From Pseudoxanthomonas mexicana (GTDB lineage: Bacteria > Pseudomonadota > Gammaproteobacteria > Xanthomonadales > Xanthomonadaceae): DNA of 64,000 nucleotides. Under the pieces are notes generated by a model. That model had not been told where the DNA came from and did no database searches. It saw only the letters and a list, made by a program, of their open reading frames with translations. Shown here in pieces: positions 17,195-26,031 of the stretch (position 1 is its first letter; each line of letters starts with the position of its first letter). The stretch covers positions 124,001 through 188,000 of the forward strand of contig NZ_PDWV01000001.1 in NCBI RefSeq assembly GCF_010093385.1, given 5' to 3'. The position numbers were made by a program, and so were the translations under genes.

Positions 17195-17863
17195 ATGCTG
17201 ATCCGCGCCCTGATCGTCCTGTTGGTGGTGTTGAACCTGGGAGCTGCCGCCTGGTGGCTGACCCGTCCCGCGCCGACGCCGCCAGCAGAGCCCGCACTGC
17301 CCGCCGGTGTGGCTCGCCTGCAACTGGTGAATGAAGCACCGTCGATGCCGACGCAGGCGCCGGTCCCGCAAGCGCGCGATGCGGTGCCGCCTGCCGCCTT
17401 GGCCGCATGCTTCAGCCTGGGGCCCTATACCCGCGAGTCCTCGGCCCTGCAGGCACAGGCGGCCCTGGCCGGCCGGATCCTGCACGCGCGCCTGCGCGAA
17501 GTTCCCGGCGCCGGCACCGGGGGATACCAGGTGGTGTTGCCGCCCGCGGCATCGCTGGAGGAAGCGCAGGCGACGGCGGGCCGCATCGGCGCGGCCGGCT
17601 TCGACGATTTCCTGGTCGTGCGCCAGGGCGAGCAGGCCAACGGCATCGCCCTGGGCCGTTACCGCAGTCGCGAAGCGGCGGAACGTCGCCTGACGCAGTT
17701 GCAGGCCGCCGGTTTCCCCGCGCAGATGCAGCCCGTGGGACGTGCGGGCCCCAGCCTGTGGTGGCTGGATGCGGGCGCGGCCGCCGGCGCCGACCTGGAT
17801 GCGCTGGCGCGCCTGGCATCCAGCGGCGCGCCGCAGCCGCTCGAATGCGCTGCGCTGCGCTAG
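17195..17863 (+). CDS. SPOR-domain membrane protein
   Basis: 222 aa with one N-terminal membrane anchor (residues 3-23). A Pro-rich linker follows, then a region with GYQVVLPPAASLEEAQATAG and IALGRYRSREAAERRLTQL that matches the SPOR fold, which binds denuded peptidoglycan at the septum. It follows coaX by 19 bp, as in other xanthomonads, and is probably the operon's last gene. A division-related role is inferred from the SPOR-like region. Confidence 0.8.
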   Translation: MLIRALIVLLVVLNLGAAAWWLTRPAPTPPAEPALPAGVARLQLVNEAPSMPTQAPVPQARDAVPPAALAACFSLGPYTRESSALQAQAALAGRILHARLREVPGAGTGGYQVVLPPAASLEEAQATAGRIGAAGFDDFLVVRQGEQANGIALGRYRSREAAERRLTQLQAAGFPAQMQPVGRAGPSLWWLDAGAAAGADLDALARLASSGAPQPLECAALR

Positions 17864-17876
17864 AATTGCCGCCCAC

Positions 17877-17952
17877 GCCGCTTTAGCTCAGCTGGTAGAG
17901 CAACCGCCTTGTAAGCGGTAGGTCATCCGTTCGATTCGGATAAGCGGCACCA
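17877..17952 (+). tRNA. tRNA-Thr (anticodon TGT)
   Basis: 76-nt cloverleaf. The acceptor stem GCCGCTT pairs with AAGCGGC, discriminator A and an encoded CCA. The D-arm is AGCTCAGCTGGTAGAGC, the anticodon stem ACCGC/GCGGT encloses the loop CTTGTAA with anticodon TGT, and the T-loop is TTCGATT. It begins 13 bp after the SPOR gene stop. Confidence 0.97.
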
Positions 17953-18046
17953 TCAAGCCCCGCCACGCGCTGCGCGTGTTGCGATGCCACAGGGCCGTCA
18001 TCGCCTCCGGCTTAGACTGTGCGCCTGTTTTCCGCAGGACGTATCC

Positions 18047-18970
18047 ATGAGTCGAACCTTTCCCCCCGTGTCCCTGATCGGCGTGCCCACCGACGTCGGT
18101 GCCGGCCATCGCGGTGCGCGCATGGGACCCGATGCGTTGCGTATCGCAGGTCTGGGCGAGGCGCTGCTGGCGCGCGGCGTGGATGTGATCGACACCGGCA
18201 ACGTGCAGGGGCCGGCCAATCCGTGGACCGGGCCGGTCGACGGCTATCGCCATCTGGATGAAGTCGTGGCCTGGAACCGCGCCGTCATGGACGCGACGGC
18301 GGCCGAACTGGCACGTGGACGCCTGCCGATCATGATGGGCGGCGACCACTGCCTGGCGATGGGCTCGATCACCGCCGTGGCGCGCCATTGCCGGCAGGCC
18401 GGCAGGAAGCTGCGCGTGCTCTGGCTGGACGCGCACTCGGACTTCAACACCAGCGAGGTCACGCCGTCGGGCAACATCCACGGGATGCCCGTGGCCTGCC
18501 TGTGCGGCATCGGCCCGGATGCGCTGACGAAACTCGGCGGCGACGCCCCGGCCATCACCCCGGCCATGGTCCGGCAGATCGGTATCCGTTCGGTCGATCC
18601 CGAGGAAAAGAAGCTGATCAAGGACCACAGGGTCGACGTGTACGACATGCGCTACATCGACGAGGTCGGCATGAAGCGCACCGTTGAAGCCGCGCTGGAG
18701 GGCATGGATGCCGACACCCACCTGCACGTCAGCTTCGACGTGGATTTCCTGGACCCCAGCATCGCGCCGGGCGTGGGCACCACCGTGCCGGGCGGCCCCA
18801 ACTATCGCGAAGCGCAGCTGGTGATGGAGATGATCGCCGACACCGGCCTGATGGGCTCGCTGGACATCGTCGAACTCAACCCCGTGCTGGACCGGCGCAA
18901 CCGTACCGCCAAGCTCACGGTGGACCTGGTGGAAAGCCTGTTCGGCAAGTCCACCCTGATGCGCGACTGA
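18047..18970 (+). CDS. rocF: Arginase
   Basis: Manganese enzyme that hydrolyses arginine to ornithine and urea. 307 aa with the three metal-site motifs GGDHCLAMGS, LDAHSDFNT and SFDVDFLDPSIAPG, plus TTVPGGPNYRE. The ATG at 18047 starts the conserved region (SLIGVPTDVGAGHRGARMGP). It is monocistronic, downstream of tRNA-Thr. Urease or urea uptake genes are not in the window. Confidence 0.95.
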   Translation: MSRTFPPVSLIGVPTDVGAGHRGARMGPDALRIAGLGEALLARGVDVIDTGNVQGPANPWTGPVDGYRHLDEVVAWNRAVMDATAAELARGRLPIMMGGDHCLAMGSITAVARHCRQAGRKLRVLWLDAHSDFNTSEVTPSGNIHGMPVACLCGIGPDALTKLGGDAPAITPAMVRQIGIRSVDPEEKKLIKDHRVDVYDMRYIDEVGMKRTVEAALEGMDADTHLHVSFDVDFLDPSIAPGVGTTVPGGPNYREAQLVMEMIADTGLMGSLDIVELNPVLDRRNRTAKLTVDLVESLFGKSTLMRD

Positions 18971-19116
18971 GTCGGGCGGGGCAGGAAAACTGCGACTGAA
19001 CGGCTCGCTGCGGGCTTCACGCGCCCTATACGGCGCCGCGTCGAAGGTGGACGCACACGCCGCCGCGGAGTGGGACGCACCCGCGACGGCACCGCTATCC
19101 ACCAAGGAGAAGACCC

Positions 19117-19269
19117 ATGAAGCGTGCGATGACCCTGCTGATGCTGGCCCTGTTCTCGACGGCCGTCCTGTCCGGTTGCAACACCATGGCCGGCGCCGGC
19201 AAGGACGTGCAGAAGGTCGGCGAGAAGGTCGAGGACAAGGCCCAGGACTGCAAGGACGGCAAGTGCTGA
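19117..19269 (+). CDS. Entericidin-like lipoprotein (first of two)
   Basis: 50 aa lipoprotein. The signal MKRAMTLLMLALFSTAVLSG ends in a perfect lipobox (LSGC), and the mature part is NTMAGAGKDVQKVGEKVEDK with a C-terminal Cys pair region. The entericidin A/B family are short stress-induced lipoproteins. The ribosome site AAGGAGA is 6 bp upstream of the ATG. A strong terminator follows, so it is its own transcription unit. It is closely similar to the next gene; a tandem duplication is likely. Confidence 0.9.
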   Translation: MKRAMTLLMLALFSTAVLSGCNTMAGAGKDVQKVGEKVEDKAQDCKDGKC

Positions 19270-19306
19270 GCCAGCGGAACTGACGCCTCGTCCGCGACAG
19301 CCTGAG

Positions 19307-19345
19307 CAAGGGCCGGGGTGGCTCCCCGGCCCTTGTTCGTTCCTG
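19307..19345 (+). terminator. Rho-independent terminator after the first entericidin gene
   Basis: Perfect 12-bp stem CAAGGGCCGGGG / CCCCGGCCCTTG with a 5-nt loop, followed by TTCGTTCCT. Confidence 0.8.
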
Positions 19346-19445
19346 CGTGGTCAGCCGCCAGCCAGTATGGTTGAATCAGACTGCGCGGCCGGTCCGGTGC
19401 GGACCGCCGGCCGCTGGCCGTGAATACCGTCCACAGGAGTCGCCC

Positions 19446-19580
19446 ATGAAGCGTTTCGTCGCGTTGATGCTGTTGTCCCTGTTCTCCGTCGCCGTGCTGT
19501 CCGGCTGCAACACCGTCAAGGGGTTCGGCAAGGACGTGCAGAAGGTCGGCGAGAAGGTCGAGGAATCCTCGGGCAAGTGA
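19446..19580 (+). CDS. Entericidin-like lipoprotein (second of two)
   Basis: 44 aa with signal plus lipobox (SVAVLSGC). The mature part NTVKGFGKDVQKVGEKVEES is nearly the same as in the upstream copy but lacks its Cys-containing tail. It has its own upstream region and terminator, so the two copies can be regulated separately. Confidence 0.9.
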   Translation: MKRFVALMLLSLFSVAVLSGCNTVKGFGKDVQKVGEKVEESSGK

Positions 19581-19601
19581 CCCGCGGCTTCCGGTGAATG
19601 G

Positions 19602-19628
19602 ACGGGCCGCATCGCGGCCCGTTTCCAT
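19602..19628 (+). terminator. Terminator after the second entericidin gene
   Basis: Stem ACGGGCCGC / GCGGCCCGT with a 3-nt loop (19602-19622), then TTCCATTT. Confidence 0.7.
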
Positions 19629-19783
19629 TTCAGCGTGCGTCCACCGTTCCGCGTCGTCATGCCGCTGAACCATTCAGCGTCTTCTAATGGCGCGTTGACG
19701 CGCAGTTGATCGGATGGGAACGCACGGCCTGCGACGCTGCGCATGCGGCAACCCCCTGCCGCGAAACACGAAGAGGAAACGCC

Positions 19784-20005
19784 ATGAACCAGGACATCAT
19801 CGCCGGCAACTGGAAGCAGCTGAAGGGCAGGATCCAGGCCAAGTGGGGCGATCTCACCGACGACGATTTCAAGGTGGCCCAGGGCAATGCGGAGTATCTG
19901 GAGGGCCGGCTGCAGGAGCGCTACGGCTACGACCGTGATCGCGCGCATACCGAAGTGGAGGATTTCCAGCGCTCCCTTCGTTCGGACAAATCCATGAACC
20001 ATTGA
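19784..20005 (+). CDS. CsbD-family stress protein
   Basis: 73 aa hydrophilic protein with the CsbD pattern [20 protein letters not shown] followed by WGDLTDDDF and [18 protein letters not shown]. The start is chosen at the ATG after AAGAGGAAA. CsbD proteins accumulate under general stress, and their mechanism is unknown. With the two entericidins it makes a small envelope/general stress cluster. Confidence 0.92.
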   Translation: MNQDIIAGNWKQLKGRIQAKWGDLTDDDFKVAQGNAEYLEGRLQERYGYDRDRAHTEVEDFQRSLRSDKSMNH

Positions 20006-20027
20006 CCGGCTGATTCCGCGTCGAGCA

Positions 20028-20060
20028 GGACGGGCCGCCTCGCGCGGCCCGTCTGCGTTT
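20028..20060 (+). terminator. Terminator after the CsbD gene
   Basis: Stem GACGGGCCGC / GCGGCCCGTC (20029-20053), then TGCGTTTT. It sits between the CsbD gene and the convergent gene at 20067-20873 and could serve both. Confidence 0.7.
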
Positions 20061-20066
20061 TCGCGC

Positions 20067-20873
20067 TCAACGATAGCGCGGCGGATCGGCGACAAAGCCG
20101 CCGGGGAACGCGGAAGGCGCGTCCTCGCGCCAGATCGGACCATGGCGCCGCGGTACAACGCCGAGCGCCACCAGGCGACGATAGTCGTCGTAGCGCACTT
20201 CGCTCACCTGCTCCGGCTGGCGGGTCGCGCGTTCGAAACCCGTGCGCGAGGTCGGGGCCCATTCGCGGTCCCCGTGCCCGGTGCCGATGCTCTGCTGGCG
20301 CATGGATTCTTCGGCCGCAAGGCCACGTGACGTGTCTGCGGGCGCGGCGGCGGCGTCATTGGCTTCGCCACGCTTCTCCATCCGTCCACGCGCGATCGGC
20401 GGCGGCGTGTACTGCGGATAGTGGGTGCGGGCTTCGCGGAACGCCGCTACACCGATCACACCGACGTTGCGCGGCCGGCCGGTACGTGCGGCGTAGCTGT
20501 CGCCGAGGTCGGTGAAGACGAACTGCGCCACGTCGTGCATCGACTTGCGCCAGCCGTTGATCTCCGTTGCTTGCCACGGTTCCAGCACGTAGCCGGCCTG
20601 CGAGGGGTGCGCAGTCTGGCCCGTGATCGCGTTGACACCATCGACCGACAGCACGACGAGTACGCGCTCGCCGGTAGTGTTGGTCAGGCGGACGCTGTAG
20701 CGATGGCCGGGCGAACCGGCCACCCAGACATCGCCCCGGTGGGAATGTTGGGACAGCCATTCGCCGGTGTCGCGGTCGACCACGCTGACGTCCACCAGGG
20801 GGCGGGCATGGGACGGGGCGCACGCGGCGAGCAACGCCAGCGTGGCCAGGGAAGCAAGGAAGCGATGCAGCAT
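20067..20873 (-). CDS. Hypothetical lipoprotein
   Basis: 268 aa with signal MLHRFLASLATLALLAACAP and lipobox LAAC; the start at 20873 was chosen for this reason. The mature N-terminal part (YSVRLTNTTGERVLVVLSVDGVNAITGQ, then GYVLEPWQATEINGWRKS) is typical of a widespread proteobacterial protein of unknown function with a beta-sandwich look. The C-terminal half is low-complexity and charged. No catalytic motif is seen. Confidence 0.75.
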   Translation of the reverse strand: MLHRFLASLATLALLAACAPSHARPLVDVSVVDRDTGEWLSQHSHRGDVWVAGSPGHRYSVRLTNTTGERVLVVLSVDGVNAITGQTAHPSQAGYVLEPWQATEINGWRKSMHDVAQFVFTDLGDSYAARTGRPRNVGVIGVAAFREARTHYPQYTPPPIARGRMEKRGEANDAAAAPADTSRGLAAEESMRQQSIGTGHGDREWAPTSRTGFERATRQPEQVSEVRYDDYRRLVALGVVPRRHGPIWREDAPSAFPGGFVADPPRYR

Positions 20874-21064
20874 GTCCGTTCTCCAGGTGGGGACGATGCT
20901 GGGAACGGACGGCCCATGGCAGTGGGGTTGCCGGGGACGGCGACATCTACGCCGGTTAAGCGGCCAGTGGGGCGTGCCTGCGACGCCGTGTCGCACGGTC
21001 CCCCCGGCACCGCCTGGCCCCAGCCGGTAAACTGGCCGCTTTCCCGCATTCCCCCGCTTCGCAC

Positions 21065-22360
21065 ATGACCACCCGCGTCCTTACCGGCATCACCACTTCG
21101 GGCACCCCGCATCTGGGCAACTACGTCGGCGCCGTGCGCCCCGCCGTGGCCGCCAGCCGTGCCGCGGACACGGAGAGCTTCTACTTCCTGGCCGACCTGC
21201 ACAGCCTGATCAAGGCGCAGGATCCGGTGCGTACCCAGCGCTCGACGCTGGAGATCGCGGCGACCTGGCTGGCCTGCGGGCTGGAGCCGGACAAGGTGTG
21301 GTTCTACCGCCAGAGCGACGTGCCGGAGATCACCGAGCTCACGTGGTTCCTGACCTGCGTGGCGGGCAAGGGCATCCTCAACCGTGCCCACGCCTACAAG
21401 GCCGCGGTGGACAAGAACGTCGCCGAGGGCGAAGACCCGGATGCCGGCGTCAGCGCGGGGCTGTTCATGTATCCGGTGTTGATGGCGGCCGACATCCTGA
21501 TCTTCAACGCGCACCAGGTACCGGTGGGCCGCGACCAGATCCAGCACATCGAGATGGCGCGCGACTTCGGCCAGCGCTTCAACCACGTCTACGGCAAGGC
21601 GTATTTCACCCTGCCGGAAGCGCTGATCGACGACAACGTGGCCACGCTGCCCGGCCTGGACGGGCGCAAGATGAGCAAGAGCTACCACAACACCATCCCG
21701 CTGTTCGCGCCGCGCGAGGAACTGAAGAAGCTGGTGTTCTCCATCCTGACCGACTCGCGCGGCCCCGGCGAGCCGAAGGACACCGAGGGTTCGGCCCTGT
21801 TCCAGCTGTACCAGGCCTTCGGCAGCACCGAGGAAACGCGCGCGTTCGCGCAGAAGTTCGCCGACGGCATCAGCTGGGGCGATGCCAAGCAGCAGCTGTT
21901 CGAACGCATCGATGCGGAAATCGCGCCGCTGCGCGAGAAGTACGAAGCGCTGATGGCCAGGCCGGCCGACATCGAAGCCATCCTGCGCGATGGCGCGCGT
22001 CGCCTGCGCGAGCGCTATGCCACGCCGCTGCTGGCCGAGCTTCGCCATGCGGTGGGCCTGCGCGACCTCTCGCAGCAACCGGTGGTCGAGGCGAAAGCCA
22101 CGGCATCGAAAGCCGCGCTGCCGGCGTTCAAGCAATACCGCGATACCGACGGCCGCTTCTACTTCAAGCTCACGGACGCCGAGGGCAACGTGCTGGTGCA
22201 GAGCAATGGCTTCGATTCGCCGAAGGACGCCGGCAGGCTGATCGGCGTGCTGAAGCAGGCCGAGCAGGCCGATGCCATGGAGACGCCGGAGATCGTGCTG
22301 CAGGTCCCCGCCGGCGACGTGCTTGCGGCGTTGGCCGCGTTGCGCGCCGCGGAGGCCTGA
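21065..22360 (+). CDS. trpS: Tryptophan--tRNA ligase with C-terminal extension
   Basis: Class I aminoacyl-tRNA synthetase. 431 aa versus about 330-350 for the usual enzyme. Signatures: TSGTPHLGNYVGAVRP (HIGH-like), GRDQIQHIEMARD and GRKMSKSYHNTI (KMSKS). The extra about 75 residues from FKQYRDTDGRFYFKLTDAEG onward (LVQSNGFDSPKDAGRLIGVLK) resemble the YegP/DUF1508 fold. The domain-fused form is what I expect in xanthomonads; the role of the extension is unknown. The small membrane-protein gene follows 3 bp after the stop. Confidence 0.95.
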   Translation: MTTRVLTGITTSGTPHLGNYVGAVRPAVAASRAADTESFYFLADLHSLIKAQDPVRTQRSTLEIAATWLACGLEPDKVWFYRQSDVPEITELTWFLTCVAGKGILNRAHAYKAAVDKNVAEGEDPDAGVSAGLFMYPVLMAADILIFNAHQVPVGRDQIQHIEMARDFGQRFNHVYGKAYFTLPEALIDDNVATLPGLDGRKMSKSYHNTIPLFAPREELKKLVFSILTDSRGPGEPKDTEGSALFQLYQAFGSTEETRAFAQKFADGISWGDAKQQLFERIDAEIAPLREKYEALMARPADIEAILRDGARRLRERYATPLLAELRHAVGLRDLSQQPVVEAKATASKAALPAFKQYRDTDGRFYFKLTDAEGNVLVQSNGFDSPKDAGRLIGVLKQAEQADAMETPEIVLQVPAGDVLAALAALRAAEA

Positions 22361-22363
22361 GTC

Positions 22364-22663
22364 ATGCCTTACCTGGCGGTCATCCTGTTCCTGCCGTGGT
22401 TCCTGTTGCTGGGATCGTTGTACTGGCTGTTCCCGCGCCAGCCGCGCACCGCACGCCGCAAGGGCTTCGATCTCGCGGCGCTGGCGGTGGCCTTCGTGCT
22501 CAGCTTCATCGGCATGCAGTGGGGGTATGCGCTGGGCGCGTCCGACGTCGGCACGGGCGCCATCTGGAAACAGGTGCTGGCCACGCTGGTGGCGTACGGT
22601 GCCTTCCTGTTCGTACTGACACTGGCGGTGCCGCCGCGCGGCTGGTGGCTGTCGCGCGGCTGA
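22364..22663 (+). CDS. Small membrane protein of unknown function
   Basis: 99 aa with three hydrophobic segments (about residues 3-23, 38-58 and 67-88). It lies 3 bp downstream of trpS and is likely co-transcribed. I do not recognise the family. Confidence 0.65.
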   Translation: MPYLAVILFLPWFLLLGSLYWLFPRQPRTARRKGFDLAALAVAFVLSFIGMQWGYALGASDVGTGAIWKQVLATLVAYGAFLFVLTLAVPPRGWWLSRG

Positions 22664-22754
22664 GCCGCGAGGACGGCGTGTTCCACCAAAGGCGGGTCTG
22701 CCAGTGCGACGCGGGGACTAGAATCGGTCCATCCGTTCCCACACAGGCCCGCGG

Positions 22755-23684
22755 ATGAGCCTCCACGGCATCCACACCATCGACACCGCGTTCCAGCGCG
22801 ACCATTTCGACGCCGCCTACCTGATCGTCGAGGACGGGCGGGGCGCGTTGGTCGATTGCGGCACGAATCATTCCGTCGCGCATCTGTTGGCGGCCGTGCA
22901 GCAGGCGGGCATCACGCCCGCTGACATCGACCTGCTCATCGTCACCCACGTGCACTTGGACCATGCGGGCGGCGCCGGCTTGCTGATGCAGCAGCTGCCG
23001 AACGCCACTCTGGTCGCGCATCCGCGCGCCGCGCCGCACCTCATCGATCCGGAAAAGCTCATCGCCGGCGCCACCGCCGTCTATGGCGAAGAGGAAATGC
23101 AGCGCAGCTACGGCACCCTCCAACCCGTGCCGGAGGCGCGCGTGCGCGTGGTGGAGGACGGCGAGTCGGTCATGCTGGCGGGTCGCGCGCTGGAGTGCGT
23201 CGATACGCCGGGCCACGCGCGCCACCATCACTGCATCTGGGACGCGCGCAGCCGCAGCTGGTTCACCGGGGACACGTTCGGGCTTTCGTATCGCGAGCTG
23301 GACGGGCCGCAGGGTGCCTTCATCCTGCCCACGACCACACCGGTGCAGTTCGAACCGCAGGCCCTGAAGGCCAGCATCGCCCGCATGGTGGAGCGTGCAC
23401 CCGAGGCGATGTACCTCACCCACTACGGGCCCGTATCCGATGTGCCGCGCCTGGCGCAGTCGCTGTACGAACAGATCGATGCGATGGTGGCCATCGCCGA
23501 CGCCTGCGACGGGCGTGCGGATCGTCATCGCTGCATCGCCGCCGCATTGTCGGCGCTGTACCTCGAGCGCGCCCATGCCCAGCAGGTGCCGCTGGCAGAC
23601 GAGGACGTACTGCGCCTGCTTGCGATGGACGTCGAACTCAATGCGCAGGGCCTAGGCGTGTGGCTGGATCGTGGGCGGCCGTGA
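22755..23684 (+). CDS. Metallo-beta-lactamase-fold hydrolase
   Basis: 309 aa cytosolic enzyme with the metal motif THVHLDHAGG, a second His in TPGHARHHHC, FTGDTFGLSYREL and a late His in LTHYGPVSDV. This is the glyoxalase II/alkylsulfatase-like branch and the substrate is unknown. No signal peptide. It is followed by a pair of palindromic repeats. Confidence 0.85.
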   Translation: MSLHGIHTIDTAFQRDHFDAAYLIVEDGRGALVDCGTNHSVAHLLAAVQQAGITPADIDLLIVTHVHLDHAGGAGLLMQQLPNATLVAHPRAAPHLIDPEKLIAGATAVYGEEEMQRSYGTLQPVPEARVRVVEDGESVMLAGRALECVDTPGHARHHHCIWDARSRSWFTGDTFGLSYRELDGPQGAFILPTTTPVQFEPQALKASIARMVERAPEAMYLTHYGPVSDVPRLAQSLYEQIDAMVAIADACDGRADRHRCIAAALSALYLERAHAQQVPLADEDVLRLLAMDVELNAQGLGVWLDRGRP

Positions 23685-23700
23685 GGCGCTGCGTCTACCT

Positions 23701-23826
23701 GTAGGAGCGACGTAAGTCGCGACCGGAAGGAAAGGGGGCCTTGGCTGTTACGAAAGGCGCCGCGTCGTGCGCATCTTGCCAACCGTGTTCGCAGGGCGTG
23801 CGGTCGCGACTTACGTCGCTCCTACA
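23701..23826. repeat. Inverted REP pair (GTAGGAGCGACGT type)
   Basis: GTAGGAGCGACGTAAGTCGC followed by GACC (23701-23724) and its reverse complement (23802-23825), each with an inner palindrome GCGACGTAAGTCGC, separated by about 77 bp. This is the common intergenic repeat of Xanthomonas/Stenotrophomonas-like genomes. It can form a large hairpin between the metallo-hydrolase and the peptidase gene and probably ends transcription. Confidence 0.85.
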
Positions 23827-23871
23827 GCGATCCTTTAGACTCGGGGCGCTGATCGAATGAGGGGGAGTTCC

Positions 23872-25518
23872 ATGAAACGCGCCGTTCCTTTTCTGCTCCT
23901 GCCGCTGGGATTCCTTCCCGCCTTCGCCGCCGACATCCCCGGCGGAGGCATCACCCCCGACCATCTGTCGCGGCATGTGCGCGTGCTGGCCTCGGACGCA
24001 TTCGAAGGCCGGGCACCGGCCACGCCCGGTGAAGAGAAGACGATCGCCTACGTGGTTGACGAGTTGAGGAAGGCCGGCGTTCAGCCCGGTGGCGAACGGG
24101 GCACCTGGACCCAGGACGTGCCGCTGGTGCGTGCGCAGGTGGAGGGCGCGATGAGCGCATCGCTGCGCATCGGTGGCGAAACGCAGGCGCTGACCAACGG
24201 CGATGACGTGGTGCTGCAGAGCCTGAGCCCGGTCGATCGTGTCGCGCTGGTGGACGCGCCCCTGGTGTTCGTCGGCTATGGCATCACCGCACCCGAGCGC
24301 GGTTGGGACGATTACAAAGGCGCCGACCTGAAGGGCAAGGTCGCCGTGGTGCTGGTCAACGATCCCGATTTCGAGACCGACGCGCCGGGCGCGTTCGACG
24401 GACGCGCCGTGACCTACTACGGACGCTGGACCTACAAGTACGAGGAGCTCGCGCGCCAGGGCGCCGCGGGCGTGCTGATCGTGCACGAAACCGTACCGGC
24501 CGCCTACGGGTGGGCAACCGTGCGCGCATCGGGGCTGTCGCCGGTGTTCGACATCCCGCGTCCCGACGCGGCCACGTACCACACGCTGCTGCGGGGCTGG
24601 ATGCAACGCGATCTGGCCGTGTCGCTGTTCAAGCGTGCGGGGCTGGACTTCGAAATGGAGAAGCGTCGCGCGCAGACGAAAGCGTTCACCCCTGTGCCGC
24701 TCGGCGACGCCACGTTGTCCGCCGCGTTCGACGTCGAGCGCGACCGGGTGGTCACCCGCAACGTCATCGGCCGGCTGGAGGGGGCGCAGCGCCCCGACGA
24801 GACCGTCATCTATTCCGCGCACTGGGATGCGTTCGGCATCGGCGAGCCGGATGCCGCGGGCGACGCGGTCCGCCACGGCGCCGTCGACAACGCCACCGGT
24901 GTCGCGGCGGTGATCGAACTGGCGCGCGTGTTCGCCGCCGGCCCGCGGCCGCAGCGCACGCTGCTGTTCATGGCGCTGACCGCGGAAGAGAAGGGCCTGC
25001 AGGGTGCGACGTTCTACGCGGCGAATCCGCTCATGCCACTGGCGAAGACCGCGGCCGTGCTGAACATCGAAATGCTCAGTCCCGATGGTCCCGCGCGCGA
25101 TATCGCCTCCTGGGGCAAGGGTCGCGTGTCGCTGGAGAACGACCTGAAACGCGTGGCGGAAGCCCATGGGCGCACGTATTCGCCGGATCCCAACCTGGAA
25201 GCCGGCTTCTTCTACCGTGCGGACCACTTCGCCTTCGCGCGCGCCGGTGTTCCCGCGATCACCGTGGGCGCGGGACTCGACCGGATCGATGGCGGTGTCG
25301 CGAGCGGAAAGGCGCTGCGCGATGCCTACTTCGCCCGCTGTTATCACCAGCCTTGCGATGCCTGGACAGCGTCATGGGATGCCCGCGGCCAGGCGCAGGA
25401 TGTGGCGCTGCTGTACGCGCTTGGCCGCGAGATCGCTGACGGCGATGCATGGCCGCACTGGCTGAACGGTTCAGAATTCAAGGCCGTGCGCGAACGCAGC
25501 GAGACTGAACGAAAATAA
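23872..25518 (+). CDS. Secreted M28-family metallopeptidase
   Basis: 548 aa with signal MKRAVPFLLLPLGFLPAFAA. A PA-domain-like insert lies in the first half (LVFVGYGITAPERGWDDYKG). The M28 zinc-site motifs are SAHWDAFG, VDNATGVAAVIEL, LTAEEKGLQGATFYA, NIEMLSPDG and RADHFAFARAGVPAI. A periplasmic or extracellular aminopeptidase is likely. The start at 23872 follows GGGGGAG; an earlier in-frame ATG at 23857 overlaps that ribosome site and is less likely. Confidence 0.9.
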   Translation: MKRAVPFLLLPLGFLPAFAADIPGGGITPDHLSRHVRVLASDAFEGRAPATPGEEKTIAYVVDELRKAGVQPGGERGTWTQDVPLVRAQVEGAMSASLRIGGETQALTNGDDVVLQSLSPVDRVALVDAPLVFVGYGITAPERGWDDYKGADLKGKVAVVLVNDPDFETDAPGAFDGRAVTYYGRWTYKYEELARQGAAGVLIVHETVPAAYGWATVRASGLSPVFDIPRPDAATYHTLLRGWMQRDLAVSLFKRAGLDFEMEKRRAQTKAFTPVPLGDATLSAAFDVERDRVVTRNVIGRLEGAQRPDETVIYSAHWDAFGIGEPDAAGDAVRHGAVDNATGVAAVIELARVFAAGPRPQRTLLFMALTAEEKGLQGATFYAANPLMPLAKTAAVLNIEMLSPDGPARDIASWGKGRVSLENDLKRVAEAHGRTYSPDPNLEAGFFYRADHFAFARAGVPAITVGAGLDRIDGGVASGKALRDAYFARCYHQPCDAWTASWDARGQAQDVALLYALGREIADGDAWPHWLNGSEFKAVRERSETERK

Positions 25519-25590
25519 CGGCGCGGGCGCACGCCGTTCATGGGATCCGCTGCGCTATGCTGCGCTTCCTTTCGCGCTACCGGAACGCAC

Positions 25591-26025
25591 GTGGCCCCTC
25601 TGCACGCCCTGGTCTATCAGAGCCAGGCCACGCGTCCGCTGGATGCGAACGACCTCGACCGGCTGCTGCTGGATGCGCGTGTGGCGAACGAGCTGGCCGA
25701 CGTGACCGGTGCACTCCTGCATGGCGGTCAGCGCTTCGTGCAGTACCTGGAAGGAACGCGCGCGGACGTGGAGCAGATCTACGCCCGCATCGCGCGCGCC
25801 AGCCAGCACCATCGACTGGAGATCCTGGAGCAGGGCAGGGTGGAAAAGCGCCTGTTCCAGCGCTGGCACATGGGCTTCGCCACCGCACCGCAGACGCTGG
25901 TGCAACAGCTCAGCCAATCGCAGTGGCGTCGCGAGATTCCGTGGCTGGAAGACGAGTCCGCTGCGTCCTCGGGTCTGACGCGCCTGCTCGCCTTCTGGAA
26001 AGAGGAAGCCGGGCTCGCGCACTGA
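25591..26025 (+). CDS. BLUF-domain blue-light sensor
   Basis: About 144 aa single-domain flavin photoreceptor. The N-terminal strand LHALVYQSQA carries the conserved Tyr. RVANELADVTGALLHGGQ has the flavin-binding Asn, and RFVQYLEGTRADVEQIYARI carries the conserved Gln region; RWHMGF is the loop near the flavin. A GTG at 25591 gives the usual BLUF N-terminus; an ATG at 25540 would add 17 residues and cannot be excluded. No output domain is fused, so it acts through a partner protein. Confidence 0.88.
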   Translation: MAPLHALVYQSQATRPLDANDLDRLLLDARVANELADVTGALLHGGQRFVQYLEGTRADVEQIYARIARASQHHRLEILEQGRVEKRLFQRWHMGFATAPQTLVQQLSQSQWRREIPWLEDESAASSGLTRLLAFWKEEAGLAH

Positions 26026-26031
26026 GGCGCG

